Source: Undaria pinnatifida (lineage: Eukaryota; Sar; Phaeophyceae; Laminariales; Alariaceae). Taken from it: a DNA stretch of 64,000 bases. The notes below the pieces were generated by a model, which saw nothing but the letters and a program-made list of their open reading frames with translations, did not search any database and was not told the origin of the DNA. The stretch's first letter is position 1. Each line of letters begins with the position of its first letter. The translations under genes and the position numbers were made by a program. The DNA lies in the NCBI GenBank assembly GCA_012845835.1, contig JABAKD010000027.1, positions 15,348,073 through 15,412,072 on the forward strand, given 5' to 3'. Below, piece after piece: positions 33,600-44,700 of the stretch.

Positions 33600-35160
33600 C
33601 AGTTTTCGTATCGATTATCGCATTGCAACTCCAAAGGGTTCGTCGTTTATAATACCGCGGTAAAAGGACGGTGACGGTAACAACTACAAGATATACAACC
33701 CAAAAGTGGGTGTATCGCGTACCGCCCGAACATACACCGCGTGGATGTTGATTTACCGCTCCCTTACAGACATCCATTATCCTTTTGTAGGGTACCGTCA
33801 AAACTCTGTCACCACCCGAAAAGGTACCGTTGTTACCGTTCAAAATACTACCTCCAGCGTGCTAAGTACTTTTTGACATTTTATAAACAAAAAACCGGCA
33901 AGAGCCCATTTCATTTCAACATCGCAAAATGCTTTGCCACGAAAGGCAATTTAAGCTACAAACTCGCCACTAAACTCCGGATCACAAGCGTGAAAATGCT
34001 GCGGAGTTTCCACATTTACCGCAAGAATACCACGGTTATCGTGGCACTATTAATACCTTGATTGCAGTGATTATCACGCCTTGCCACAAATTTTACCGCG
34101 ATTACCGTGTTACTACTGCGTGCGGCGACCTTGATATTTCCGCGACAATTCCGCGGTACATCGTGGCATTACCGCAGTTACCGTCGAATTCCGTTACCAC
34201 AAAAATAACCACCACCATGTGCCGCCACCGTTTCCGTCCAAAAACCAAAACACCATCGCCGTTGAATACCGCCCAGACATGTACCGCCGTACGTTTGCGC
34301 CACCGCGTTACTATCAAAATAGCCGCCGTAGTGTCACGGCAACCGCAGTAGCATTGTGGCTGCACGGTACCGTGACATTATCGCGGCTATTTTAGTAGTA
34401 CAGAGTTCACATAATAATTCTAGAATCCTCCAGACATGTAGTTCGAAGTATATTACCATGTACCGTTACCGTCCAAAACGCAAAACACGACCGTCTTCTA
34501 CTACCGTCGTGACATGTACCGCCTTTGGCCGATACCATTTTCTTCACCGCGGTACACCGTGAAACCGCGGCATCACCGCGATACTGCCGTGTTGACCGCG
34601 ACATTACCACCGCTACCGTGACATGACCGCGGTTACCGCCGAATTGCGCTACCGCCCGGACGTGTACCATCGTGTACCGTAACCGCCCAAAAAACAAAAT
34701 ACTTCGTACTACCGTCTTCCACTACCAGCCAGACATGTGCTGCCCTGTGCCAATAGCATATCCGTCCAAACTAAAACCGCTGTCATGTTTCATGACCGTC
34801 CTGACATGTACAGTGCAACGTGCCGTGTGCCGATATAAAACCCAAGAAACAAAGTACTTCGTACTACCGTCTTCCACTACCGGCCAGACATGTGCTGCCC
34901 TGTGCCGATGTCCGTCCAAACCAAAATTGTTGTCATGTTTCATGGCTGTCCAGACATGTACGGTGCAATGTGCCGTGTGCCGATATAAAACCCAAAAAAC
35001 AAAATACTTCGTACCACCGTGTTCCACTACCGTCCAGACATGTGCTGCCGTGTGCCGATAACGCATCCGTCCAAACCGAACTACTGCCATGTTCCATGAC
35101 CGTCCAGACATAATATACAATGCAATGTGCTGTGTGTCGACATGAAATGCACCCCAAAAA
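33600..35160. repeat. ACCG-rich satellite-like region with about 150-bp tandem units
   Basis: From about 33640 the sequence is dominated by short ACCG/CGGT words (TACCGCGGTA, ATTACCGCGGTTACCG, CGTGACATTACC). At 34690-35120 it settles into three clear tandem units with a period of about 150-155 bp. Each unit contains ACAAAATACTTCGTACTACC, CCAGACATGTGCTGCC and CCGTCCAAACC. Open frames across it merely reflect the repeat. Confidence 0.7.
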
Positions 35161-36530
35161 ATATACCGCCAATGTGGATACCAGGCCCTATCCCCTAGAT
35201 TGTACGGCCTCGTAATCACTAGAACCCTTCAAGGCCGTCCTGGCTCCTCGAGGGCACTCTGACGTTCCCTCATCGCTGACCCTCGAGCGTGCGGTTCGCA
35301 CATAACCCACCTCGGTGCGTCTCCACACTAATAACGCTAACACTAACACCTACATCTAAGAATGAGATCAACCTGAAAAGCACTATCGTCCCACACCAAC
35401 TTCAGTTACGCTAACCGTGGTGTGCCGAGATACAATTCCACCCAGAACACACAAAAAAAATAGCGTCGTCTCCAAGTACGCGCGTGCCGACAGATATCAA
35501 ATCCGCCCCAGAAAACAAAATAGCGTTGTCTTCGACTACCATCACAGTCTGAAAACGTGCTGCCCGTGCATGCCTAGATAACCACATACAAAATACCAAG
35601 TATACCGTCATCCTCCAGTACAGTCGTGGACCCTCAATTCTAATAGTGTGGTGCCTTGCCAGACCACAAAACCAGCACTAAAGTGGGACCCCGCACTGTC
35701 CCGGAAGGCTGCAGCACTGTACTATGTATGTATAGAACAGAGTCGTCCCAAGCGATTTGCACCGCACTGAAGTGAGGCCCAGCACTCGAGGATACCACGC
35801 TTACACGGCACCGCGACTATATCACAAATACCCATCCGACCATAAAATGGCCGTCGGCCTCCAGTCCTTCCTTCAAAAAAGAGTGGCCTACGTCTTCCGT
35901 TAGTCAATTTTTCAAGACTGCACATAGATACATTAAATAAAACGGGGGTACCGATCAACCCCTTGCTATAATCGAAGAATCACAGCGGAGCAAGACACAG
36001 GCCAAGAAAGCACCAAAACCAAAAATTCCAGAATGTACAGCGCAGCAAGACAGGTAAGAGATAAATATACGGACACAAAATAAACAAGAGGGAAGGGAAA
36101 ACACCATCACAAAAATAAACAAGACGGAAATAAACAAGAGGGAAGGAAAAACACATAACAAAAATAAACAAGACGGAAAACACGACCCCCCCCAAAAAAC
36201 AGCAAAACAAAACACGGGATACTCTAAACCAACACGTCTTTCCACGCGTACCTTTGGTATACCTAGCCCGACCTCCCAAACCCCCCCTTGATCCGCGCGA
36301 GCCCCATGCCCGACCCCTGGTAACGCTGCCCCTCAACTGCCTCTGATACAAATACACCGGGTTTTCGGTGAGCTACCCAACACCAGTAAATCAACGCACA
36401 ATTCAACCACAGCAACACGATTGTATTCACGTAGTACGACTCCAAGCATTGGTTTATTCCCTGGTGGAGGGGTAAAACTGAAGCTCGACGCAATAGTTTA
36501 TCCCGTTGCTGTTGGGTAAAAAGTAAGCAT
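35161..36530. other. Non-coding stretch
   Basis: No gene was recognised. It has A-rich short repeats of the ACAAGACGGAAATAAACAAGA kind (36080-36185), and the rest looks unique. Confidence 0.55.
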
Positions 36531-36736
36531 AACGCCTTTACAACTGGAACCCCGTTTTGGGGGGTCAATTACTTGGAATTACTATAGGGGGGATCGGGGC
36601 TAGGTTAAGCTCACCGCGCTTTCACACACATCTATATATATGTGGTGTGCCAATACAGATCCGCTCACGCAACAACGGCGCTAAAGTGGCAACGTCAGCG
36701 AAAGCTACAGCAACACCGGCAATAATTTTCCAGGAA

Positions 36737-36867
36737 TAGCGTTGGGCTGCGAAAGCAACTGAGTTAAATCGACACACGACGCGTATGAAAATACGTGGAA
36801 GTGTGGTGAGCTAAAGCTTTATTTTTCCCACCCCATCCGCCGGAAGATTAAAAAAAAAATAAAAATA
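36737..36867 (+). repeat. A-tailed retroposon-like element S1, copy 2
   Basis: This copy matches the minus strand of 19212-19366 from TAGCGTTG through AACTGAGTTAAATCGACACA and TGAAAATACGTGGAAGTGTG to CCATCCGCCGGAAGATTA, followed by an A-rich tail (about 36849-36867). The upstream limit is uncertain and I found no target duplication. An ACTTGGAATTACTATAGGGG core repeat lies just upstream (36535-36605). Confidence 0.75.
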
Positions 36868-37742
36868 ACTTTCGAGTGGATGATTCATAGCCTCGTTTTC
36901 TCCCCCTCGCCCCCCCCCTGGCGCGTCTTCCCCTTCCTCGATTTTTTTCCACTTTTCTGCCTCTAGTAGCGCAGTTGTAACGAACCACGCTTGCGCGGAT
37001 TCGCCTATATTTGTCCAATGGTGTCCATTGGTGCCCTTTGGTGGTGCTATATCCGTGGCCGTGCTAGTTGCTTGTCGCTCTCCCCCGCATGATACACGTC
37101 GTCATCGTCATTCCCATCATCATCAGACGAGCCGTACCTGTAGCTCCCCCTTTACCCCAAACAGTTTGCGGGTCTTTTGGCGTCTTTTGGCGAAGCAGAC
37201 TTCACCCATTGCGCTGTGTCCTCTCACAAACGTCTAGTACCCCCGCGTTTAGCAGGAGCTGCCGTTCGGAGCTGAAAAAAACTGTATATACATGAGTAAA
37301 TATGTTCTTGGAGCCCTTTTCGTGCCCTATATATTTCTGGAATAACAAAGAAATTTAAAACGAAACAAGACAGGGAGGCAGGGAGAGAGGGAGGGAGGGA
37401 GGGACTCAGGCGAGCTGTCAGAGGAGTGTGCAAATGGAGATGCAGGGGAGAGACGCATACATAGCAAGGTCCGTGTGAGAGGTAGAGACAGAGGGGGGGA
37501 GAGAGAGCGGAGCAGAAAGTGGTTGATATACGCTTTTCTCCTATCCCACGGCAGACGGTTGGCGGTTCGACGGCGGTGATCGGTACGCATGTCGTGTTTT
37601 CTACAATATTTTCGAAACTGCGGCCTTTTTTTCGCAAACTGAAGCAGACAAGACAGTTTTCTTGTCCGGGGGCGCTCTTATTCACAGCGGGTGAGAGCCG
37701 CCGGATGATCTATCTATAACAGCACCACATGTTTCCTGGGTT
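36868..37742. other. Non-coding stretch with purine tract
   Basis: No gene was recognised. A GGGA/GAGGGAGGGAGG tract lies near 37380-37405, with further purine-rich sequence to about 37520. Confidence 0.55.
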
Positions 37743-37985
37743 GGATCTGTACGTCACAGACCCTGCGCTGGATCTGTGCTTCACAGATCCTGTATTGCAT
37801 CCGTACTGTACAGATCCTGCAATGGATTCGTACTGTACATATCCTGCACTGGATCTGTACTACGCAGATCCTGCCCTGGATCTATACTACGCAGATTCTG
37901 CCCTGGATCTGTACTACGCAGATCCTGCACAGGATCTGTACTTCACGGGTCCTGCACTGGATCTGTACTACGCAGATCATGCAGA
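37743..37985 (+). repeat. 27-bp minisatellite, nine units
   Basis: Nine consecutive 27-bp units are based on GGATCTGTACTACGCAGATC plus CTGCCCT. The centre of each unit is an imperfect inverted repeat (GGATCTG...CAGATCC). Because the unit is a multiple of three, it creates an artificial repetitive open frame. Similar AGATC-rich sequence continues to about 38060. Confidence 0.9.
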
Positions 37986-38059
37986 ACATAGCATGATGAC
38001 GGATACAGAATCTAGATGAATTATATCATCTACATCATCTCGAAAATCTAGACCGTGAT

Positions 38060-38984
38060 CTGTCCCATGTGTGCAAGTTTTCGTCTTTACCAGGTAATCC
38101 ACCATTAACTCAGGTCAACCTCGACTGCATCGAGTGGTGTTGGCCTTGTGCTCAACGAAAAGCAAGCCAAGCCCCCACCCCCTCAGCAACGCGCCAATAG
38201 TACATGCGATTTACTTTTTAAAACGATGCGCTTTAGTTTCAGTAAATGCAAAGGAAAAAGGTAGTTACTTTGTCCCCAACGAGAGAAAACTTGCCGGATC
38301 CTACGGTACGACTGGGACACATCAGCATACCTGGTACACGGTTCCGGCGGGTCTTTGAGCAAGTCCCTCGCGGGAACCCCAATGGGCAAGATCATGCAAA
38401 TCGGGGGCTGGAGGACGGAGAGCATAACACAATACTTCGGAGTACTACATTGGGCCTACCTCTAGTAAGAGACTACCGGGAGCCAAGCGGCAACAGGAGC
38501 AGGCCTGTTCCGACGCGTTGTACCTACCGTTGCCACCGGAGTTCGCGAGAGATTTCGCTGTGTGCTCACGGAAGTATAACGGCAAGAAGCGCAAGTTTGG
38601 GGTGTGTGGGCGCGGGGAGGGGGTGTACTCAGTTTGTGCATGGCCGCAGTCTCGCACCCCTACTACAATGTGGGCATGATACGGAGCACGTTGGGTTTTC
38701 ACCAACCAGGCAGACATTGCTTGCACCAAGCGCGAAGCGGCCGTGAGGTTCGGCGAGTCGCATGAAGGGCGGACTGCATCCTTCCAAGAACCGCTCGTAA
38801 GACGGGTTTCGGCACCTTGTGCCTACTTTGTTGCTGATGGATGGTAGCGCCCAATGAGTACTTTGTTTTCTGGTGTGGGGAAGTTTGGGGTGAGGGGGGG
38901 GTACCAGGGCTCCAGACCGCGGGTCCGACAAGGGGTAAGAAGTTTGGATAGGACCACGGGCCAGAGCAGGAGGCCTCAGCCAAT
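38060..38984. other. Non-coding stretch
   Basis: Several short overlapping frames occur on both strands, but none shows a recognisable domain or splice pattern. Confidence 0.5.
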
Positions 38985-39262
38985 CCAATACCAGGCACTA
39001 ACATGAAGAGATCCGTAACAGAGAAAAATAATACAACAGTAATCTCGCCATCCAATCAGGTGGATCCAAGTTTAAGAGCGAAGGGTGGAACAACACCTTT
39101 TGACAAAGAGGTACTCGAAAGTTCCAATACCAGGCACTAACATGAAGAGATCCGTAACAGAGAAAAATAATACAACAGTAATCTCGCCATCCAATCAGGT
39201 GGATCCAAGTTTAAGAGCGAAGGGTGGAACAACACCTTTTGACAAAGAGGTACTCGAAAGTT
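38985..39262. repeat. Exact tandem duplication, 2 x 139 bp
   Basis: Units 38985-39123 and 39124-39262 appear identical. Each begins CCAATACCAGGCACTAACAT and ends GGTACTCGAAAGTT. A diverged partial copy (CCTCATCCAATCCAATACTT...GATCCATAACAGAG) lies at about 39490-39555, so the unit derives from a dispersed repeat. The identity implies a very recent duplication. Confidence 0.92.
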
Positions 39263-39628
39263 CTATCAGGACCGGTCAGTTGTGTTGAGCTCCCGGAGAA
39301 AGCTCGCAAGACGCGAGGAAGAAGAGAAAAAGTCCAGCCTATCCCGCCCGCCCAAAACAGGGTAATTTAGTCTAGTTTTATTATTGTTTTGCGATCATTT
39401 CCAGGAAATGCTGTCGCGCTGAGGTCTTCCCCGTTGGAGACACCCCACGCGTGGTAAATCCACGGGCGAGGACCTCCTGCCGGAGCCGAAGGCCTCATCC
39501 AATCCAATACTTACATTAAGTGATCCATAACAGAGATAAATAATACAACAGCAGCATACCCGTTACAGAGGATGGTACGATCATCCGATGGTATCCTTTT
39601 CTCTTATTACACAAACAAAATACAGCTA

Positions 39629-40617
39629 CAGTGGGGGTTGCGGTTTAAGATAGCCTAGTTTAAGAGAATCACGTGTTTAAGAGAGTCAAAAATGGCTTGG
39701 CACACCTTATCTTAAACCGAACATCGATTATCTTAAACCGAACATACCCCCAACCCCGCCTGCCCGTGTAACTAACAAGAGAAGTGTAACATGGCCGAGG
39801 TGTCGTACCATCTTCGCAAGGCGAAGTTGGCTTGGACGAGGGAGTTTGGGTGGAGGAAAACGAAGCAAACTATCATGGCAGACTTTTTGTAACGTTGCAG
39901 AGCTGCTGTCATACGCATGGGATGGATGTCTGTCTGGTTCAGGGATGTGGGTGTGTGAGGTTCAGGGGTGTAAGTGTGTGAGGTTCACAGGTAGTGAGGG
40001 GTGGCACCTTGTTGGAGGCTTGAGTCGCTCTCAATGAAATACTGCTGCTGTACCTTGTGTTTTTTGTTGTTTATTGCTTCTTGTTTTTTGCGTCCGAGAT
40101 ACAATAATACGTACAGTAGTACCGTGAGTGATGCCCATGCTGCTTCACCTCTCTATGTGTTATGTTGGCTGCTTACAGGGCATAGATGATGTTGGAATAA
40201 CCCTGCCAAACAGAACAATTCATTCGACAAGATACTCTTACGTAGGCTGGTGAGCTTATCTCACGCAGGTGTTTCTTCTTTATATTTACTTTTGTTTTAA
40301 TATACTCCGCGAGTACGCAACAAGGAAGGATCGTGCTGCGTGTCGGCCCTCCAACGCACGGTAAATATTGCGTAAACAATACGAAATGCGCTTTCAACAT
40401 TTCGAATAGGCACAACGGCAACATCCTGCCCTTTATGCGCTCTTGACCCCAGGCCCGGGCTCTCTAAAACCCATATGTTCTGTTATAGATAAGTTTATTT
40501 TAACCCAAAATCTCGCTTTAAGATAAAACATATCTTAAACCGATTTAGGAGAGCTACGTGTTTAAGATAGTTTTCGTCGGTATGGCACACCGCTATCTTA
40601 AACCGCAACCCCCACTG
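39629..40617. mobile_element. Terminal-inverted-repeat DNA transposon, non-autonomous, TA target duplication (989 bp)
   Basis: Perfect inverted termini of 26 bp, reading CAGTGGGGGTTGCGGTTTAA and then GATAGC, are bounded by TA at 39627-39628 and 40618-40619. The subterminal parts hold further GTTTAAGATA/TATCTTAAAC repeats in both orientations. TA duplication and a CAGTG start fit the Tc1/mariner (IS630) superfamily. No transposase fragment was found inside, so it is a MITE-like non-autonomous copy. The untouched inverted repeats suggest recent activity. Confidence 0.88.
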
Positions 40618-40709
40618 TACTTCTAGGTTGGCCTCTCAAGCCTGATTGATCCTACGATTGTAGCATGTATACGAGTATACAGCACTAGTCCGATCATGCA
40701 AGTATTATG

Positions 40710-40865
40710 CCATACTAGCTACAAGTGCCATACAAAAAAATAGGGATTCGTAGGTTGGCGGACCGCTCAAGGTCCAAAACGGTCCCCGCCATACTAGCTA
40801 CCAGTGCTATACAAAAAAATAGGGATTCGTAGGTTGGCGGACCGCTCAAGGTCCAAAACGGTCCC
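40710..40865. repeat. Tandem duplication, 2 x 78 bp
   Basis: Units 40710-40787 and 40788-40865 start GCCATACTAGCTAC and end AAAACGGTCCCC, with only about two differences. Confidence 0.9.
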
Positions 40866-41164
40866 CACACAGCAGAAGTAGTGGTAACGAATTGGCCCAG
40901 GTTCAACAAAACGGTTGACAGGCCACTCTAAATCCCTATTACATCTTCAATTCCAGAACTTCCCGGGCGGTCACGGCGAGGACTAGGGTTGGGGGCTGAA
41001 GACAAATATTCCAACCATCTCACATTATTGCATCAACCTATATTATATACGATTCAAGCTCGAGGTTTTTTACCTACTGCAAGCACGAGGAACCCCTTTC
41101 ACATCTACAGCAGGTACCGTCACAAGCACACGCTCGGGCCAAAGCAGCACTATAAATACTACAG

Positions 41165-41365
41165 AATGAAAAAAAAAAGGTTCCATCGAACAGATAAAAA
41201 GGTGCAGTACCACCCAACCGAAATAAGGTACTTATACCACCGAATCGATAAAACGTTAGCTATCAATAGTATCATATATCACCGAACGGATGAAAAGGTA
41301 CTGTTGACAACACCGCCGGACAGATAAGAAGGTACTTTTATTTGTACCATCGAACGAATAAAAAA
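41165..41365. repeat. Degenerate short tandem repeat
   Basis: Six or so diverged units are built on ACCGAACGGATAAAAAGGTAC. The spacing is irregular, about 30-45 bp. Confidence 0.5.
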
Positions 41366-41720
41366 AGTACAAGATTATAACCACGACATACATGCCCATT
41401 TTTCACTCCCACGTCTGCAGCAGAAACCACCACGAGCAGACGCTCGAGCCAAAGCATAAATAACACCGATTTGATAAACACTAACTGTACACGCCAACAT
41501 GCTCACGTTTTCCTTTCTTTATTTCCTTCTTTCCTCTCCTGCCTGCCTTGCCTCCTTCCTTCCTTCCCTCCCGTTCCGCAAAAAACAAGCCGCCGATACC
41601 TCCCCCCTTCCCCCATCCTTCCTCTCGTTCCGTAGGTACCATGCTGGCAATACACACCTCCTCCTTCTCCTCCGCCCCCCATCCTCCTCCTAGACCCCCC
41701 CCCCCCCCCCCCCAGGCCGG

Positions 41721-44700
41721 TCATCCCCCCCTCGGGGTCATGAAGAAAACGTGACGGGCAAGAGCCTCGGCGGAGCAGGGGCGCTCGTTGCGGTCTACCA
41801 CCAACATCATGCACACCAGCTTTTCCGCCTCTGGGGACAGCTGTCTCTGGCTACCGCACAGGCGCTGGACGATCCAGATGGCCCCGTACTTGCTGAAGTT
41901 CGTGTAGTTGTACATGTCCAACCTGGGATAAATTGTAGAATTGGGAAGGGAGGACGATTGCGGCGGAATTAAATAGAGCAATGTGTTGTATCATACTTGG
42001 TATGTAGTTCCAAGGCTTCTGCGCGTAAGTCAACGCGACTCCAATACCATCGGACAACGCAAGGGTCGGTCCGAGTGAATTTGTTGTTTGCTCGCGATAT
42101 TGGCCCTAAATTAGTACCAGGTACCAAATAACTATTAATATATACGTCTACTCGAATACGTGCATAACAGGGCTGACGGTTAACGCCGAGATGAAAAGCT
42201 AGACAGAATGCGACGTCAACACTTGGTCTACAGCAGTGGTATTAACGTATTTTCCGTCTGAACTACAGTATCGGCCCGCATATAAAGTAATGTTACCAGA
42301 TTGGAGCGAGCGTTACTGAACGTAAAAAAAAACAGCAAAAACTAAGAGTTCATGCTTCATCTAGAGCTAGAAGGTGCCCAGACTCTCTTCTCTCGCTAAT
42401 AATGTGGTACAGCGATACAAAAAACACGCTCACTCAATCGCCAAACCATCGAACTATTCTCACTGAAACAACTTGCAACAATTTCGCACGGGACCAACCT
42501 GAATATCCCAAGGCTTGCTCGACATAAATGCTGTCTGACATAAACAATGTCGATGCAACATATCTGTGCTGTACGACGTTACAGCGCCGTGTACAAACAC
42601 AAAACAATAACGAATCGGACGACAGACTACGTGTCGATAACTTTAAAACCGCTAACTCAGACTGCGGCACCATCAGGGTGATTCGGTAGCCTATGCCTCC
42701 ACAGGTTGCTAGACTGGGTGCGCGGGGGTTAGTGATGGCGATTCAGGCGAACTTTCCTGAATTTTCGCAAGGTATGAACATACATGTTCATGGCAATGGG
42801 GAATTTCGTAGCTATTCGTCCCCGCACCGCGAAACCTTACTCGGAATCGGATACTGAACGGGGAAGATGGACCATTCCAACCTTCGTGGTCGATGCTTTC
42901 AACTGTCCGGGGGCCAATGCATACTTGTCAAGATTCCTTTTTCGAGATCTGGCATTGGTAGCTGTGCGCACCCAGGAACATCTGATTGATATTTTCAAAA
43001 TCACGATCTACGAAAGCACTTGCGTTGGTGGTACGGTTTCATTCTTCCTAAATGTACCAATGTCTCATTCGACTGATAGATTTATGCAACTCGATAAACG
43101 ACTGGAGACAATCAATGGCGTACGTGGTATGGACCACGCCACGGACTGACCAATTCATTGGTAGAGTCATCTTGCGCATGATGAGGTTGATGCTCCAACA
43201 CCAAACCACCGTTTTGAAACTGTTGAAAACGAAGGCCGACATTAGATGCTTCTCGAGCAGCAGAACCCTCATCGATATTTTCTCTTGCTAGTTTACATGC
43301 AAGCTGCAATTTTCGACAGTTTCACGAGTATACTGTAACGCTGTATCGGGAAGTTTTGCCTGAGGTGTTCCCATGACTATATCAATGGGGAGCGTGGACA
43401 TCCGACCAAGCATGAGGTGATGAGGTGTCTCATGTATCGTACTACTATAGGCGGTGTTATGTGCCCTTTGAACAAACGGTAGCTGTGACCAATTGCCGTG
43501 AGCTATGTCACAATACATGGCTACCATATTTTATGCAAAGTACTATGCACACGCTCCAATACGGAATTGCCTTGTGGCCGATATGGTGTGGTACGAGCGT
43601 TGCAACCAAAAACTGTTTGTAACTCTCGGACAAGTTGATTTTCGAACTCTGTACCTTGGTCAGAAGTAGCGTTTCTGGAACACCCAATGCTTCAACTACT
43701 CGGTCCACAAGAACACATGCAACGGTGGTTGCTGCCTTAATGCGAATGGGTGCGAAAATAACAAAGCGTGCCAGCGGTCAATGACTGCCTTAACACATAT
43801 TTAATCCTGGGAGATCGTTTGGACCTCGACGAGATCGATGGCTACTCACTGAAACGGCCGTTCTACTGATACATGCCCTTTCGGTAACGGCGGTCGGCGG
43901 TGAGGAATTTTACGATGTTGGCAGGCTTCACACCTGGTGCAGTGGGACTGAATGTCTCGTTGCATAGTGGGCCACCAATAACGGTCGCGAACACGATCGA
44001 CCGTTGCTTTGAAAGCTACATGTCCGCCGGACGCGGGAAGGTCGTGACATGTTTTTATCACCAGTGAGCGCAGTGTTTTCGGGACTACTATTAATAACTG
44101 GTCTCGGAAAGAACTACGCTTGCGTAAGGAACCTGGCAAGTATGGTCTTCATAAAACGCCATCGACTAAATAAAAATAGCCCGCGGATTGATTTTTTTCT
44201 TAGCGGGAGTGGACAATGGGTTTCGCTAGATATTCAACACACTGTTTGAATTCAACTTTTGCTCCATAATTAATTTATCTGGGTCCAGGGTTGGAAATAT
44301 TGACACAGCACTCCCAAAAAAATCACGATCGCTTTCGACTAGACTAAGTTAAATCAGATTATCAGTGTACTTCGATTCAAAATATTGTTTGAATCCAAAC
44401 TTTTGATCCATAGTTAATCTATCTGGGTCCAGGGTCGCAAATACTGACACAACACTTGCAAACAAATGCACGATCGCTTTCGATTAGACTAAGTTCACTG
44501 GGATAATCAGAGTGTATTTCGTATGCACGGGGTTATGGTGGGTGGTACGGTAACCCATTATCAGGTACATTACGACAGATTGAGCCCAACTTAGGTTGCT
44601 ACTGCAACACATCAGGAACAGGCGATGTTCTGACGATGTCACCCTCCGAAACATTGCCGAACAAACGGGATGACGTATCTGGCACAGCGTGTAATTTTTC

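Noticed and set aside
33741-35219. Several 80-165-residue frames on both strands
   Set aside because: They are translations of the ACCG-rich satellite-like region; the repeated peptides follow the 150-bp period.
37729-38019. Frame with LYYADPALD repeats
   Set aside because: The 27-bp minisatellite unit is a multiple of three, so any stop-free unit gives a long repetitive frame.
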